DNA from: Adiantum capillus-veneris
Lineage: Eukaryota > Streptophyta > Polypodiopsida > Polypodiales > Pteridaceae
Direction: 5' to 3'
NCBI GenBank assembly: GCA_014529385.2
Contig: CM043958.1
Location: forward strand, 149,986,793 to 150,050,792
Length of the DNA stretch: 64,000 nucleotides
Part shown: positions 19,082 to 30,580 of the stretch, piece after piece
Layout of the letters: the number at the start of each line of letters is the position of its first letter
Position numbering within the stretch: the stretch's first letter is position 1
Position numbers and translations under genes: made by a program
The notes under the pieces: model-generated
What the model was told of the DNA's origin: nothing
The model's database searches: none
Seen by the model: the letters and a program-made list of their open reading frames with translations, nothing else

Positions 19082-19083
<2 letters not shown>
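17703..19083. other. Unclassified non-coding stretch around the palindromes
   Basis: No frame above about 60 codons makes sense. Pyrimidine-rich, TTG- and TTTT-rich text without repeats other than the palindromes. Confidence 0.4.

Positions 19084-19151
<68 letters not shown>
19084..19151 (+). repeat. (CT)n microsatellite, about 68 bp
   Basis: A perfect TC/CT run. The 115-codon frame across it (Ser-Leu repeats) is an artefact. Confidence 0.97.
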
Positions 19152-19154
<3 letters not shown>

Positions 19155-19900
19155 TAGTGAGTACAAATGAGCTTTACTTGGCCCATTTTGATTATATGTT
19201 CCCTACCTACTTGGAATGCCCCATTCATACTTACCTCCATTGCTCATATCTTCCTGTTCATATCACATGCAGTTCGAATTGTTCCTCATTCGGGTAGTCA
19301 GTCAACTAATGGCCTTTAATTTGCAATTTTGATCCTTCAAAAGTTGACTTAAAATTCATCCGGTGCCAAACCTTTCCATATTTGCCATGTTTGAAGCCCT
19401 TGCTTTGAAGATTTGGCGTTTGCTTTCAGAACTAAATTCTGACTTTTTTGGCTCAACTTATTAATATGTTTTTTGATTATTTATGCTTTTAGTTTTTTTA
19501 GCTTTTAAAAATAATTTTTTAATCCATCATTTTTATTAATTTGCCAATTTTTTGCCAAAATTATTGTAATCAATCATATATACATACTCGCAGCTTGGCA
19601 TCTTCTTTTTCATGAGTGGTGTTAATATGGCCCATTATTATGCCTTCTAAGAGCTAAAAATCTCTAAAAAATTGTTAAGAGAAAATAAATAATAAGAAAA
19701 TATTATATACAGAATGAGGATAATCTTGCTGCTAGTCTCTCCCCTTCCCATAGTGAGTCGTCCTGGACAAACATTTGTCAAGGTGAATGGGTACAAAGTA
19801 AGTGTCTATGCATAGCCGTATATTGTGGCTCTATGATGCGAATGGTATATATGCATGGGGTAACAAAATGCGGTGGAAGATGTGGGTTTTGAACAATATG
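19152..19900. other. Unclassified AT-rich sequence
   Basis: AT-rich and without coherent frames. Nothing recognised. Confidence 0.4.
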
Positions 19901-20440
19901 TTCAAGGGCTGTTGATGGTGAGGTTAGTTTGAAGCTTCGAAGTTGAAGACAGTGAAATCTTGTAGTTGTGACATTGCATCTTCTTTAGATTGATGTCTCT
20001 TTTTTGGACGCCCACACTGAAAATGCTTTGATGTGGATTTTGAAGACTGTGAGTTACTCGGCTGGGAAGTTGGTTTTGGTCTCCATTTCCAACTGACTTT
20101 TGTGGATTGTTGATGGTTTGGTTGTATTGGCTTTCTAGTCTTAACAAAAGTTGTAGCTTTTTTTGTTTGGGACTAGTTTGCGTTTGTTGGGGTTGGGTGG
20201 ATTGGTGTGGGTTGAATTTCAATACAACCTCTTTTGGGTATCCATATTTTCTTTGGATGGGCTTGCATAATGGATTTTTTAACCCATATTTTTCTGATCG
20301 CCTCTGTAGAACATTATGGTATAGGTTCAGGTATTGGTAGAAAAGGTTCTCATAGGTGGTCTGTCTGTGCGAATGGGGTGGTGAAGGATGTGTCATCTAA
20401 CATGAGTTGTATCATCCTACCAATTCGGTGTGGCTTTATA
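19901..20440 (-). pseudogene. Decayed low-complexity coding trace (Pro/Gln/Asn/Lys-rich)
   Basis: A 164-codon minus-strand frame (20396-19902) is rich in Gln, Asn, Pro and Ser. A neighbouring frame gives WIPKRG and FQCGRPKKRH. Such basic, Pro-rich linkers occur in retroelement gag or captured ORFs. It follows the protease-like piece on the same strand, but no domain is diagnostic. Confidence 0.3.
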
Positions 20441-20449
20441 TGTATGCAT

Positions 20450-20690
20450 TCACGGCACTCCCAAAATCACTACCTCATCAAGGTTGGTATCCTCGACTAC
20501 ATGAAATTGAGGATAAGCATTTCCATCAACAATTATTGATAAATTGACGTGACCCAAGCTGTTCATTGTTCCTTGATTGGCCACCTTGAACCCTATAGTA
20601 TTTGGTGTTAGAGGTTCCCTTGTTATTTTCAAAAATATTGAGTAGTTGACGACATTTGCTCGTGCTCCAGTGTCCACTACTGCGCGCTCG
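20450..20690 (-). pseudogene. Retropepsin-like protease fragment
   Basis: The minus-strand frame 20677-20450, extended upstream as AVVDTGARANVV, has the aspartic protease signature D-T-G-A and the later hydrophobic FHVVEDTNLDEVVILGVP, which matches the ILG flap-end region of gypsy proteases. It lies downstream of the G3 integrase on the same strand. That is the wrong place for a protease of G3, so it is probably the remnant of another element or a rearranged part. Confidence 0.6.
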
Positions 20691-20862
20691 GTGGGACCAT
20701 CATGAAGTTGAAGAAAAATTTGTAGATATATGCCACCTAACCATGTACGCTCCGTTTGAAGGGGTGAAATTGGATGAGGATGCGTCCTTGATGCTTTGTA
20801 GTTGTCCTATTCTTTTCTCTTTAATATTCGCAGTTTGGCCTCCTCGTTTGAATAGCAGTAAT

Positions 20863-22071
20863 TTAGCATTTCCTCTCATTGGATGCATGAATCCTTGCTA
20901 ACTCTTCTGGTGTTAGTGGAAAAAGGTATTTGTTTAACCTGCATCCACTTATCCAATTAGGCATTTGCTCTCCTGCTAATGTTGTAAGTTTGATGGCACC
21001 GCTTTGTGATATATCATGGATCAAAAATGGTCCCTTTCCTTGCTTTTTGAGTTTCTTGGAGTGTTGCTTCAGAGTATAAACAAGTACGTAATCCCCTTTC
21101 TGAAACTCCTTGCTTATGATGTGGTGGTCATGGAAAGACTTCATTTGTCGTTTGTGCGCATAGATCCCTACGATTGCTTTTAAGCGTGTTTCATCTAATT
21201 GTTCTAAGATGTCTATTTTTTTTGAGATTTTGTGCCCCGTCCAAACTAGTTGGGTTGCAACTCGGAGGTTTGGTATCAAGAATTACATAGGTAGTATAGC
21301 ATTTATTTCGAACACAAGATTAAATGGAGTGGTTACAATGGATGTTTTATATGCTACCTTGTATGCCCACAATGCTGAGTGCAATTTTAGATCCCAATCA
21401 TTTCTTGAGTTACTAACAATTTTAGTCAACACTGTGCATAATACTTTATTTGTATTCTCCACTTGTCCGTTATCTTGGGGGTGATAGGGGGCATATTTTT
21501 TATGGATCACCATGAATTCATCTAACAAACTCTCAATGATAGTGTTCAAAAAGTGTGTTCCCCGATCATTTACTATGTCAATGGTTAGGTTCTATCTGGT
21601 AAAAATATTTTCAAATAAAAATTATGTTTTCGTGCATGCATCATTCATCTATGTTGATTTAGCCTCTACCCATTTGGTCAAATAGTATGTTGCGACTATA
21701 ATATATTGAGCATGTGTGCGATATGCAGGCGGTATTGTAGGGCCCACAAAATGGATGCCCCACTCAGCAAATGCTCGGGCTCCTATTATTGGTTGTAATG
21801 GAATTTTGTCTCTATGCATGGGTGTCTTACTGCGTTGGCACTCATCACATCGTTTTACATATATTTTTGCATCTAAGAACAAGGTTGGCCACCATATCCC
21901 CTCATGAAGTATCAGCTTGCCTTCAGTGGCACATCGTCGCAATTGATCGTCTTTTCTTTTTCTGTATAGTTGATTTGAAACTAGCAAATAGTGTGTCATT
22001 TGCTCTTGAAAGGTTTTAAGTTGAGTCCCCTCGGGGTCATTTTGTTTTGTAAATACTCCACAATGACACAC
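20863..22071 (-). pseudogene. G3 integrase (zinc domain, core, C-terminus)
   Basis: Minus-strand blocks in order: CDECQRSKTPMHRDKIPLQP (zinc-binding Cys pair and following) with IHFVGPTIPP and YIIVATYYLTKWVEAKST (core, first Asp region degraded) in 22071-21649. Next YHPQDNGQVENTNKVL (catalytic Glu region) in 21549-21283. Then a C-terminal part GDYVLVYTLKQHSKK and GKGPFLIHDI in 21279-20863. The blocks are separated by stops and frame changes. Integrase would have inserted the cDNA; it is inactive here. Confidence 0.85.
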
Positions 22072-22319
22072 CCCATTTGGGAGTTACCATTACTCTAAAG
22101 AGTACTGCGTGCTGCTCCACTGGTGGTTGTTTTATACATGTTTCACATGATTTTATGTAATCATGGACGCTTCATCCCATGTGTGGCAAGTAGACCCCAA
22201 GTCTCATCAGGCTTTGGAATGTTTGCACTTTCCCATAATGAAACCCTGTGTTTTGTATGTGAGAAAGTCTTATGTATTTCTTTCTCTCACTCGATTCTCT
22301 ACATAGTCTTAGGATATTA

Positions 22320-22584
22320 TCATTTCCTTTCTATGGTGAGTAGAGAAATAACTTCTTCACTACACCTTGGAACCATTTTAGTGTTGAACAGATAGGAATC
22401 TAGAAGGTCATCATCAATAACTATGGGTGATTCTCCATGGATCAGCCTTGAAAGGTGATGTGCTCTTTGATGCATTGTTCCTTTCTTAACAACCACTATG
22501 AAATCAAACTCAAGCAATATGATGAACCAACATAAGATCCTTCCCCTATTGCAAGGTTTTTTTTAGTAAGTATAGTAATGCCTG
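22320..22584 (-). pseudogene. G3 RNase H, C-terminal half
   Basis: Directly inside the G2 insertion the minus strand reads the end of DHQALLYL and then LLEFDFIVVVKKGTMHQ and AHHLSRLIHGE, the conserved end of gypsy RNase H. One frame change occurs in a run of T on the plus strand at 22556-22564. Confidence 0.85.
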
Positions 22585-22589
22585 GTGAT

Positions 22590-24125
22590 TGTAACTTGTG
22601 TGTAGCGAAAAATGATAACATAGTGAGCATTTCATTAAGAACAAGTTCCTAATGAGCATAGAGAGGTACTTAATTGGAGAAGTCAACATAGCAATTACAC
22701 CTTGCTAGTTTGGCATAGCTGTAAAATACTTGGAAAGAGAGAGAAATAGAAAAATTGACAACAGTTGAGGACCGGATTTACATGGATCCGGTCCCCCCTC
22801 CAAAAAGGCTTTGTATTATAGCTTCTCCCATCAAGGGAGACTTTTGTACAATACAATCTTTGTGTTCCTTGAAAAAACTCGTTGTTGCAACGAAGATGGA
22901 AGCTTCATGCAACAATTATGCTTGAAAAACACACCTAGTGGGACTAGCCTCAGTCCCAAGACCTCACACACCTTGAAAGATGGTGAGAGCTAGCAGGGAA
23001 TGAGGAAAAATTGAGAGGAAGAAGATGTATCCTACAAGAAAGAAGTATTCTCCTCACATAATCACTCTAATAGCATAGCTTAGCTTAGTAATTAGCATGG
23101 TAGAGGAGATGAGCATGCCATTGAAGCTTGGCTCTTGGTTGGATTTGCATTCCATAGCCAAGAGTTGTTGGTGTATGCCTCTACTTCTCAATGCTTGGAG
23201 AATGAGATGGAGTTCTTTCTCAACACATGAGTAGTGTGTGTGTGTGTGTGTAACAAAAATTGGTTAGTCTAAAATGCCAATCTCTCTCTCTTCTTGGTCG
23301 ACGCCTCTTCCCAAATCCTCTTGCTCGCTTCCCATTGGCTCCTGCAGGGCTCACAATTAAGAAGCATAGTGATAGCCTTGTGACAAGTGTCCCCTTTCAC
23401 CTTTTGTGAGAGCTTTAGGTAATTAAAATAATTTATTTAAACTCTCTCATTGGACCTTTTAGTCTTCTAGTCAATAGGAATCAAGCAAGCCATTGAGCTA
23501 CTGGATGCTCATTGGACCCCTTGGTAGACTATCCAGTAGTCTTCTAGGGGGCTCAATTTCTATCGGTTCTTTTATCAAGCATTTTTAAATTGAATAGACT
23601 AATTTTACTCTAGACTAACTCTAATCGGTCCACCTCTATGGCCATCCAATAAAATTTGAGGGGAGATTGGGGGCATCTGAGCTAGAAGCCTATCATGTGT
23701 CCATTATTCTCTTTGTGTAAAGGGGGAGCTTGGGAGTGTGTGTGTGTGTGTTTCTCTCTCTTCCCCTATCTTTAGGGCTTGCCCCCTCCTTCTTAGGGAT
23801 GTGGGAAGACTTTTTAGTCTTCCCATAACCATCCAATTTTCCCACTTTTGGCCAATAGACCTTTTAATTAATTTTTGGAACCTTAGCCTATGGAAGTCTT
23901 AATGGAGCTGAACCTTAGCTCTTTTAAGCTCCATTGATGCACATTGCTCTTTTGCAGATTGTCCCCCTTTGGATCCCTATTTTCCCTCCTTTGGATCCCT
24001 GTTGAGACCGGTCTGGCAACCTTACCAGTATTCTAGCTTTTACTCCCCTTGTACTTCCCCATATTAAATGATCAGTTTAACATGAGAAAATCATTTGGGA
24101 GAATTAGATATTATTTTTTATGACA
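22590..24125 (-). repeat. G2 3' LTR (about 1536 bp)
   Basis: Minus strand TGTCATAAAAAATAATATC to CACAAGTTACA. It is homologous to the G1 5' LTR (30581-32243) and to the 5' fragment at 26018-26875. It lacks the last about 18 bases found before the end of the G1 LTR. (GT)n runs at about 23227-23250 and 23737-23750. Confidence 0.88.
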
Positions 24126-24149
24126 TTACCTCTCTCTTGAAATCATACT

Positions 24150-26017
24150 CATCCTCGACTATGAGGTAGAGACGATAAAGCCTAGTCATTATTCCGTTTG
24201 CTAGCGGGTAGAGGATCCCTATTTTACCCTACAACACTGTTCCAAAATGGATGACTAGTCCATTTGGTGCTTGAGAGACTTAGCTACCGCAAGAATGTCT
24301 GCACATTAGTCCATATCAATCTTCCATAGTAGAGTGACAAGCTCTACTTGGTGTTCGGAAGACGTCGTCTCCACAAACATGATCCTAAGCATGCATACTT
24401 ATTGACATTTGTGCACGAGAGAAAAAGAGAGTCTTATAAGACAAAACTTTGTTCATTTATACAGGTTTACATTCGCTTACTCTAGGGAATCATTGTAAGC
24501 ATTGACAAGGTTTAGGTTATCCTTTAATTGTATGTCTTGCATCCATCTAGCATCTTCAAAAGGATAATATCTAAACTTGATAAGGTATTGTCGGATAGTC
24601 TTACCGTCTCTCAAAACCTTGTCTTCATGTCGGAGAATAGAATCGGGGTGCATCACATATTCTTGGTCCGCGATCTCTGGTGGGTCTTCAATGGTTTCTT
24701 CTTGAGGTGAATCTCCTTTGTAAGGATTTAGTAGGCTGACGTGGAAAGCATTGGGTATGAGCCAATGGTTGGGCAACTTGAGTTGATAGGCCATCTCATT
24801 GATCAGCCTAAGAATTTAAAAGGGACCATAGTACCTTTTTGCTAACTTAGCACAGTACTTTTGGTGCCCCTTAGGATTCTTGCCCATTGTGTGCCTTAAT
24901 CAAGCCTTGGGAAACTTAAGTAAGACCCAATCATTTTGTTTAAAGGCTAGGGCTCTTCTGTGCTTATTAGCAGCAGCCTTTTGCCTTTGTTGAGAGATGT
25001 ATATAGCATCCTTAATCTTTTGCCTTTGCTGAGAGATGGATATAGCATCCTTAATCTTTTGGAAAAATGCTTTCAGCTCTCAGCTATATTCATCTGTAGC
25101 GAAGATCTTCCCATGTACCTTGAGTAGCAGGGGACTTTTTGATCTTGAGTCTCCATTGTTATTGTAAGCATACTCCACTAAAGGTAAATACTTCTCCCAT
25201 TGGTACTTTTGATCTACTTCTATGACATAAGCTTTTAGTAGATCAAGAATTTTTAGGTTAGCTATTTCACTTTGGCCATCCATTTGCGGGTGTTAGGCCG
25301 AAGAGAAGTTTACCCTTTACCTAAATTCTCAAAGAGACCCTTCCAGAAATTACTGGTCATTCTAGGATCTCTATTCGACACTATGGACATTGGCAAGCCG
25401 TGGTATTTGAAGATTTGTGTATAAAGAGGGTTGCCATTTGATGGGCCTTGATAATCTTTTTGACAGGTATGAAATGTGCTTGTTTGCTAAACCTGTTCAC
25501 TATCGTCCATATTCCTATATTCCCATGGATAGACTTGGGCAACCCAAAGGTAAAATCCATGGTTATGCTCTCCCATAGTGAATTAGGGATTGGAAAAGGT
25601 TGAAGCAATCTAGGTTGCTTCCCTCTATCAAACTTCATCTTTTGGCATACCACACATTTTGAAACATACTCTTCTATGTTTGTTTTCATGGCAGGCCAAT
25701 AGAAGTATGTTTATATCCCTTTTACGGTAGACTGAATCCCTCTATGCCGCACATAAGGAGGAGCATGAGATTCATACATTATTTTCTCACGTAGTGAGTT
25801 AGTAACGCATAGCCTATTGCCATAGAGAAGATAACCATCTTGTAAGGTAAATGGTTCTTCCTTCTTCCCTAGTGCAAGGGTTAAAATCACATCTTAAAAA
25901 TCAGGATTGATAGCGTACTCATCTATCATAGAAGATAGATCATTGTGAGTTGCTATGGATACCACATTCACTCTTGGTCGTCTTGAGAGTGCACTGGCTA
26001 CTTGAATATTCTTGCCA
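24150..26017 (-). pseudogene. G2 RNase H end, integrase and chromodomain-like C-terminus
   Basis: Minus strand, in order: QVASALSRR-like end of RNase H (about 26010-25970), integrase zinc domain with CVVCQKMKFDRGKQPRLLQP and core start SITMDFTFGLPKSIHG (25689-25381), MDGQSEIANLKILDLLKAYV with the catalytic Glu (25283-25080), then MAYQLKLPNHWLIPNAFHVSLL and a chromodomain-like EDKVLRDGKTIRQYLIKFRY (24794-24477). Stops and frameshifts occur throughout. A 46-bp tandem duplication at about 24977-25061 adds to the damage. Confidence 0.88.
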
Positions 26018-26875
26018 GTCTAAAATTCCAACCTCTCTCTCTTCTTGGTCGACCCCTCTTCCCAAATGCTCTTGCTGGCTTCCCATTGGCTCCTGCAGGG
26101 GCCACAATTAAGAAGCATAGTTGATAGCCTTGTGATAAGTGTCCCCCTTTCCCCTTTTGTGAGAGCTTTAGGTAATTAAACTAATTTATTTAAACTCTCA
26201 TTGGACATTTTAGTCTTTTGGCCAATAGGAATCAAGCAAGCCATTGGGCTGCTGGATGCTCATCGGACCCCTTGGTAGACTGTCCAATAGTCTTCTAGGG
26301 AGCTTAATTTCTATTGGTTCTTTTATCAAGAATTTTAAAATTGATTAGAATAATTTCACTCTAGCCTAATTCTCATTGGTCCACCTCTATGGGCCTCCAA
26401 TAAAATTTGAGGGGAGATTGGAGGCATCTGAGCTAGAAGCCTATCATGTGTCCATTATTCTCTTTGTGTAAAGGGGGAGCTTGGGAGTGTGTGTGTGTGT
26501 GTTTCTCTCTCTTCCCCTATCTTTAGGGCTTGCCCCCTCCTTCTTAGGGATGTGGGAAGACTTTTTAGTCTTCCCATAACCATCCAATTTTCCCACTTTT
26601 GGCCAATAGACCTTTTAATTAATTTTTGGAACCTTAGCCTATGGAAGTCTTAATGGAGCTGAACCTTAGGTCTTTTAAGCTCCATTGATGCACATTGATC
26701 TTTTGCAGATTGTCCCCCTTTGGATCCCTATTTTCCCTCCTTTGGATCCTTGCTGAGACGAGTCTGACAGCTTTACCAATATTCTAGCTTTTACTCCCCT
26801 GGTATGTCCCCATATTAAATGATCAGTTTAACATGAGAAATAATTTTGAAGAATTAAATATTAGTTTTTATGACA
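26018..26875 (-). repeat. G2 5' LTR fragment, truncated by the internal deletion
   Basis: It matches the first about 860 bp of the G2 3' LTR (23264-24125) nearly base for base, starting TGTCATAAAAACTAATATTT. It ends inside the LTR at AGTCTAAAATTCC, where pol sequence starts without any spacer. Confidence 0.9.
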
Positions 26876-26880
26876 GTGAT

Positions 26881-28230
26881 CTACAAAAAAAAGTAAAAAT
26901 TTTCAACAAGTAGGTAATGTCTAAACTTCTTAACAACTTAGATAATTCCCAGAGATTCCGTTTTTGTAGTAGTATTGTTCTTTTTTGCCTTGTTTAGCTG
27001 TTTGCTGGAGTAATAAATGGGGAAATTCATGTTGTTCTCTCTCGATTGTGCTAATATGCATCCTATGACGTAGGCTGAGATATCTATATGGATGTGAAAG
27101 ATCTTATTCCAATCAGGGGCTTGCAAAATTGGAGTAGAAAATAATCCTTGCTTCAATTTTTGAAAATCCTTTTCACATTTTTTTGTCCACTTGAACTTGG
27201 TGATGAGAGCGTAAAGAAGTTTAGCTATAATGACGTACATGTATATGAATCATCGGTAATATCCGCAGTGTCTCATAAAATCTTGTACCTCTTTTACTTT
27301 AGTTGGTCTTGAAAGTGCCGCAATCACTTGTATTTTATCATGATCTCGGTAGAAATCCCATTTTTGGACATAATGTGCCCCAAATCTTACCTTGCCTTAC
27401 CATGAAGACACACTTCTCTACTTTTAAACAGATACAATAAGATTTTCATTCCTTTTAAGTGTTCTATGTGCTCATTTATTGTTTGAGAGTGGACACACAA
27501 ATCACCCATGTATATCTCCAAGGTTTGTCTGAGATACTCTTTGAATTCATGACTCATCAATCTCTAGAAGGTGGTTGGTGCATTGGTCAACCCAAATGGA
27601 ATCGCTTTGTATGCAAATATGCCCCATTTGGTTGCAAAAGCCGACTTATAATAGTCTTCCAGCTTTATGGTTAACTGATTGTAGCCAAAAAAGCCATCCA
27701 AGAAACTATATGCTTATTTCCCTTCAACTCTTTTGATCACATGATTTGTTATTGGTAGGGTATAGTTGTCTCTATTGCTGACTGCATTTACCTATTTGAG
27801 ATTCACACAGACTCTTAACTTCCTACTTTTCTTGGGTACTATCACAATAGGAGATACCCAATCAGTATGTTCAATCTTGTAGATGAATTTTGCATCTTTG
27901 AGTTTGACTATCTCTTCCTTAATTCTTTTGGCAATCCTCTTGTTGTATGTGTAGGGATGTTGTTTGCAAGGTTTGGCATCACTCTTGAGGGGTATCGTGT
28001 GTTGAAATATTTCTAGGTCTATTCCCTTAAGATCCTTGTAAGTCCAAACAAACACATCTCTATATTGTCGGAGCATTGCTATCAACATTTTCTCTTCTTC
28101 TTCCATAAGATCTGTGGCAATATATGCTAGTTTTGGTTCCTCTCCTGGTTCAGCTAGGTCTATACACTTAGCTTTTTCCGGCCCATAGTATGAGGTTCTT
28201 GGTTCTTTAGGGTTTTGTTTTGGCATTTGA
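26881..28230 (-). pseudogene. G3 reverse transcriptase and RNase H N-terminal half
   Basis: Minus-strand blocks: YRDVFVWTYKDLKGID and HTIPLKSDAKPCKQHPY up to VSPIVIVPKKSRKLRVCVN (28226-27792), the RT entry. Next [30 protein letters not shown] and a degraded active site YMGDLCVHS in place of Y-x-D-D (about 27730-27480). Then the RNase H start HIHIDISAYVIGCILAQ and YYSSKQLN (27240-26938). Stops separate the blocks. The changed active site and the stops make it inactive. Confidence 0.85.
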
Positions 28231-28614
28231 ACTAAATTTTTTCTGTCTTGGATTGTCTACCTCTTGTAGTGGGATGGCAGGTCGAATTAATCATCAGATT
28301 CTTCTTCAGTCTCAGTCTGTGTAGTACACACTTCTTTCAACTTCAACTTCCAGAATTGGCATCACTACTTGTGAACCCATTCCATCTGTGGTGTTGGCCA
28401 CTTCCCTCATGTCTAATGGTGTCTCAACTTTTGGACCTTGTATTTGTTTCCAATATCCTGGTTTGTTATTTCTTGGATGTTCTTATGGATTAGGACTTCC
28501 GTCTTTGGAGCGTGTGTAACTTGTGGTTACATAAGGGCTTGGGCTGCTTGGATAAGCTCTTTGCACATTAGTAACCTCTCTTTTTCATACCCTAGATGGG
28601 GATACGTCAACCAT

Positions 28615-30440
28615 CTATGTTCTTGGTTTTTGATTGGATTGTAATCTGGTTTTGAAAGCCTTCAAAATAGCGTCTAGAGGCCCTAAATGCTTGTCCACCA
28701 ACACCGACCCTCTCGAAGGTATTTCAGATGGTTTTTTTGCATTTGCTTTTATGTTATGGTTTTGCTCCAAATTCAATTTCTCTTTTGTTTGCTGCAGTTT
28801 GGTTTTTAATACTAATTTTTCTTTCATTCTTTTGGCTTTTATCTGTCCCTTTTTGCCTTCCAAGATTTTCTAGGGTTTCTAACATACAAGATTTCTATTT
28901 CAATTTGATAGGACAAAGCATTTTTATCTCCCATGGGATTATTTCTTTCTGCTTCATGAGCTTGTGCTCTGGACACCGCTTTCATCGAGATGGTTGCTTT
29001 TGTTTCTGAGCTAGGTATGATTCTGAGTTTGTTTAAGGGAGGCTTTCCCTTTGTAATCTGTGTTTTTTGGACATTGAGTAACCAAATGGTTAACTGCGCA
29101 TCCTTCACAATATCCAAAGATCTTAATATGCTCTCCCTTGTACAGACAACTTCTTGCCCAATGATCACCTCCACACTCATAGCAAGGTCCTATTGGTGGT
29201 GGAGAAGCCTGAGGAGCTCCCATAGGTGGTCCCGTTCTAGGAGGATATCCCCTCGGTTTGTAGTTTTGGTTTGGCTATGGATATGAGCACATTTTTATCG
29301 ACGAGGTAATGGAATTTTGTGGGTTGTGTTATGTAAGATGATTAGGCCATTTCTTTAGAATCTATCCAGAGGGTTTTCTCTCCCGTTGTATAAACAATGT
29401 TGTTTATCCCTCTCTCATACGTGTTGTTGGACTCTTCAAAGTAAGTGGCCATCGACATCATTCTTTGATCCATTGGCACATCTATTGGTTGCGAAATTTT
29501 CACCATAGCCATGTTTTCTTGTGGTAAGGGAGGTTGTTGCCCCAACACTGGTTGAGGTTTTACTCCCCAACGGGTTGCATTATTTTTTCCTGTTAGGTAT
29601 CTTGGAGGTGGTGGCAACTATTGCGCTCTCTGAGGCCCATAATGTCTTTCCCAAACATAGTTTTTGTTATAGAAACACTCATGGGTCTCATGATTTTTCC
29701 ATTTTTTCTTGATAACACACCACTTCAATATACACAGTATATTTGCTCCTGGTCTCAACTGCATGTTGCACCAGTAAGTAGGATCATCTCCTCCACAAGT
29801 GTCACATTTTCATGGGTCCGGTTGTCGTAATTTCGGGTTCGGTCTATTACCTTGGTTCATCCTTTTGATCACTTCCTTGATCATTTTGTTTAGCACAGTT
29901 GGACTTTGGCCCCCCAGTTTCAATGTGGATTCACTAGCGGTCTAAGAGGCGCTACATGTCCCTTTAGATACCTCCCCACATGCCTTGCATTTGTCTACTA
30001 GGTACAATCAAGGTAACACATTCCTTCAAGTGCAGGTCCTTTTTTAGGGTGTCATTCCGCAATCCTTCTATGAAAATAAGAGATAGTTCTTGGGCATGAC
30101 ATCTTTTGATATACTGCTTGAATCAAAGTGAGGCCTCCTTCACCTTTTCCGTCTCCTTTTGCCTAAATGCATAGATTTTGGAGACAATATCCTCTCTTTG
30201 AGAACTCCTCCGCAAATTCTTGTAGAAGTTGTTCTATATTTGGGAAATCTTGGCTATGTAATGGTTGGAACCAGGTTAAAGCCGTTCCTTCCAAAGTTAG
30301 TCCAAATGGAAATCCGTCACTTGCTCCGTCCTCAACACTTGTTTGAAGATTGAAACATGTGCATATGGATCCCCCAAACCACTATACTTCTTTGGTACAC
30401 ACTTGGCTACTTGAGATGGTCGCATGCGTCATGTATTGGC
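28615..30440 (-). pseudogene. G3 gag with two zinc knuckles
   Basis: The minus strand near 30390-30320 reads KYSGLGDPYAHVSIFKQVL, the start of the retrotransposon gag domain. A Pro/Gln-rich part follows (29617-29342). Two adjacent knuckles of form CX2CX3HX4C, CYECGGDHWARSC and CEGCAVNHLVTQC, occur in 29223-29011. The tail is Lys-rich (28863-28615). No clear protease motif is visible between here and RT. The frames change several times. Confidence 0.75.
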
Positions 30441-30580
30441 CACCATCCTAACTAGATAATTTTTAAAAAAAATTCATGCAAAAGCAAAGAATACTTGTTT
30501 CATAGAATTGATGTGTACACGTGCAACCTTGGACACTCTGAAGGGGATCATTTTGCAATCCTTCTCTCCCCAATCCACAT
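30441..30580. other. Left flank of G1
   Basis: Between the G3 gag start and G1. On the minus strand it may continue the decayed gene seen at 47656-48430 (readings CISF, then GERRIAK). It ends with the TSD CCACA (30576-30580). Confidence 0.4.

Larger units (their letters stand above)
22590..26875 (-). mobile_element. G2: internally deleted Ty3/gypsy element inserted in the G3 RNase H
   Basis: Plus-strand TSD GTGAT lies at 22585-22589 and 26876-26880. On the minus strand: 5' LTR fragment (26875-26018), then an abrupt jump into pol near the RNase H/integrase border, integrase, chromodomain-like end, a purine tract AAGAGAGAGGTAA and the 3' LTR (24125-22590). The pol part is close to G1 45660-47182, so G1 and G2 are one family. 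Target: the minus strand of G3 reads GATCACCAGGC, encoding DHQ of the RNase H motif. Confidence 0.9.
20860..30480 (-). mobile_element. G3: old Ty3/gypsy element (Athila/Tat-like), antisense, split by G2
   Basis: Reading on the minus strand from 30.5 kb: gag, two zinc knuckles, RT, first half of RNase H (to 26881), the G2 insertion (26875-22590), second half of RNase H (22584 on), integrase and integrase C-terminus (to about 20863). The order PR-RT-RH-IN is that of Ty3/gypsy. Motifs such as ADHLSRL-like (here AHHLSRL) and [17 protein letters not shown] suggest the non-chromodomain Tat/Athila branch; this is inference. Many stops and frameshifts are present and no LTRs were found, so it is old. 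Confidence 0.8.

Noticed and set aside
18950-19297. 115-codon plus-strand frame
   Set aside because: Its middle is a (SL)n string from the CT microsatellite, with no recognisable domain.
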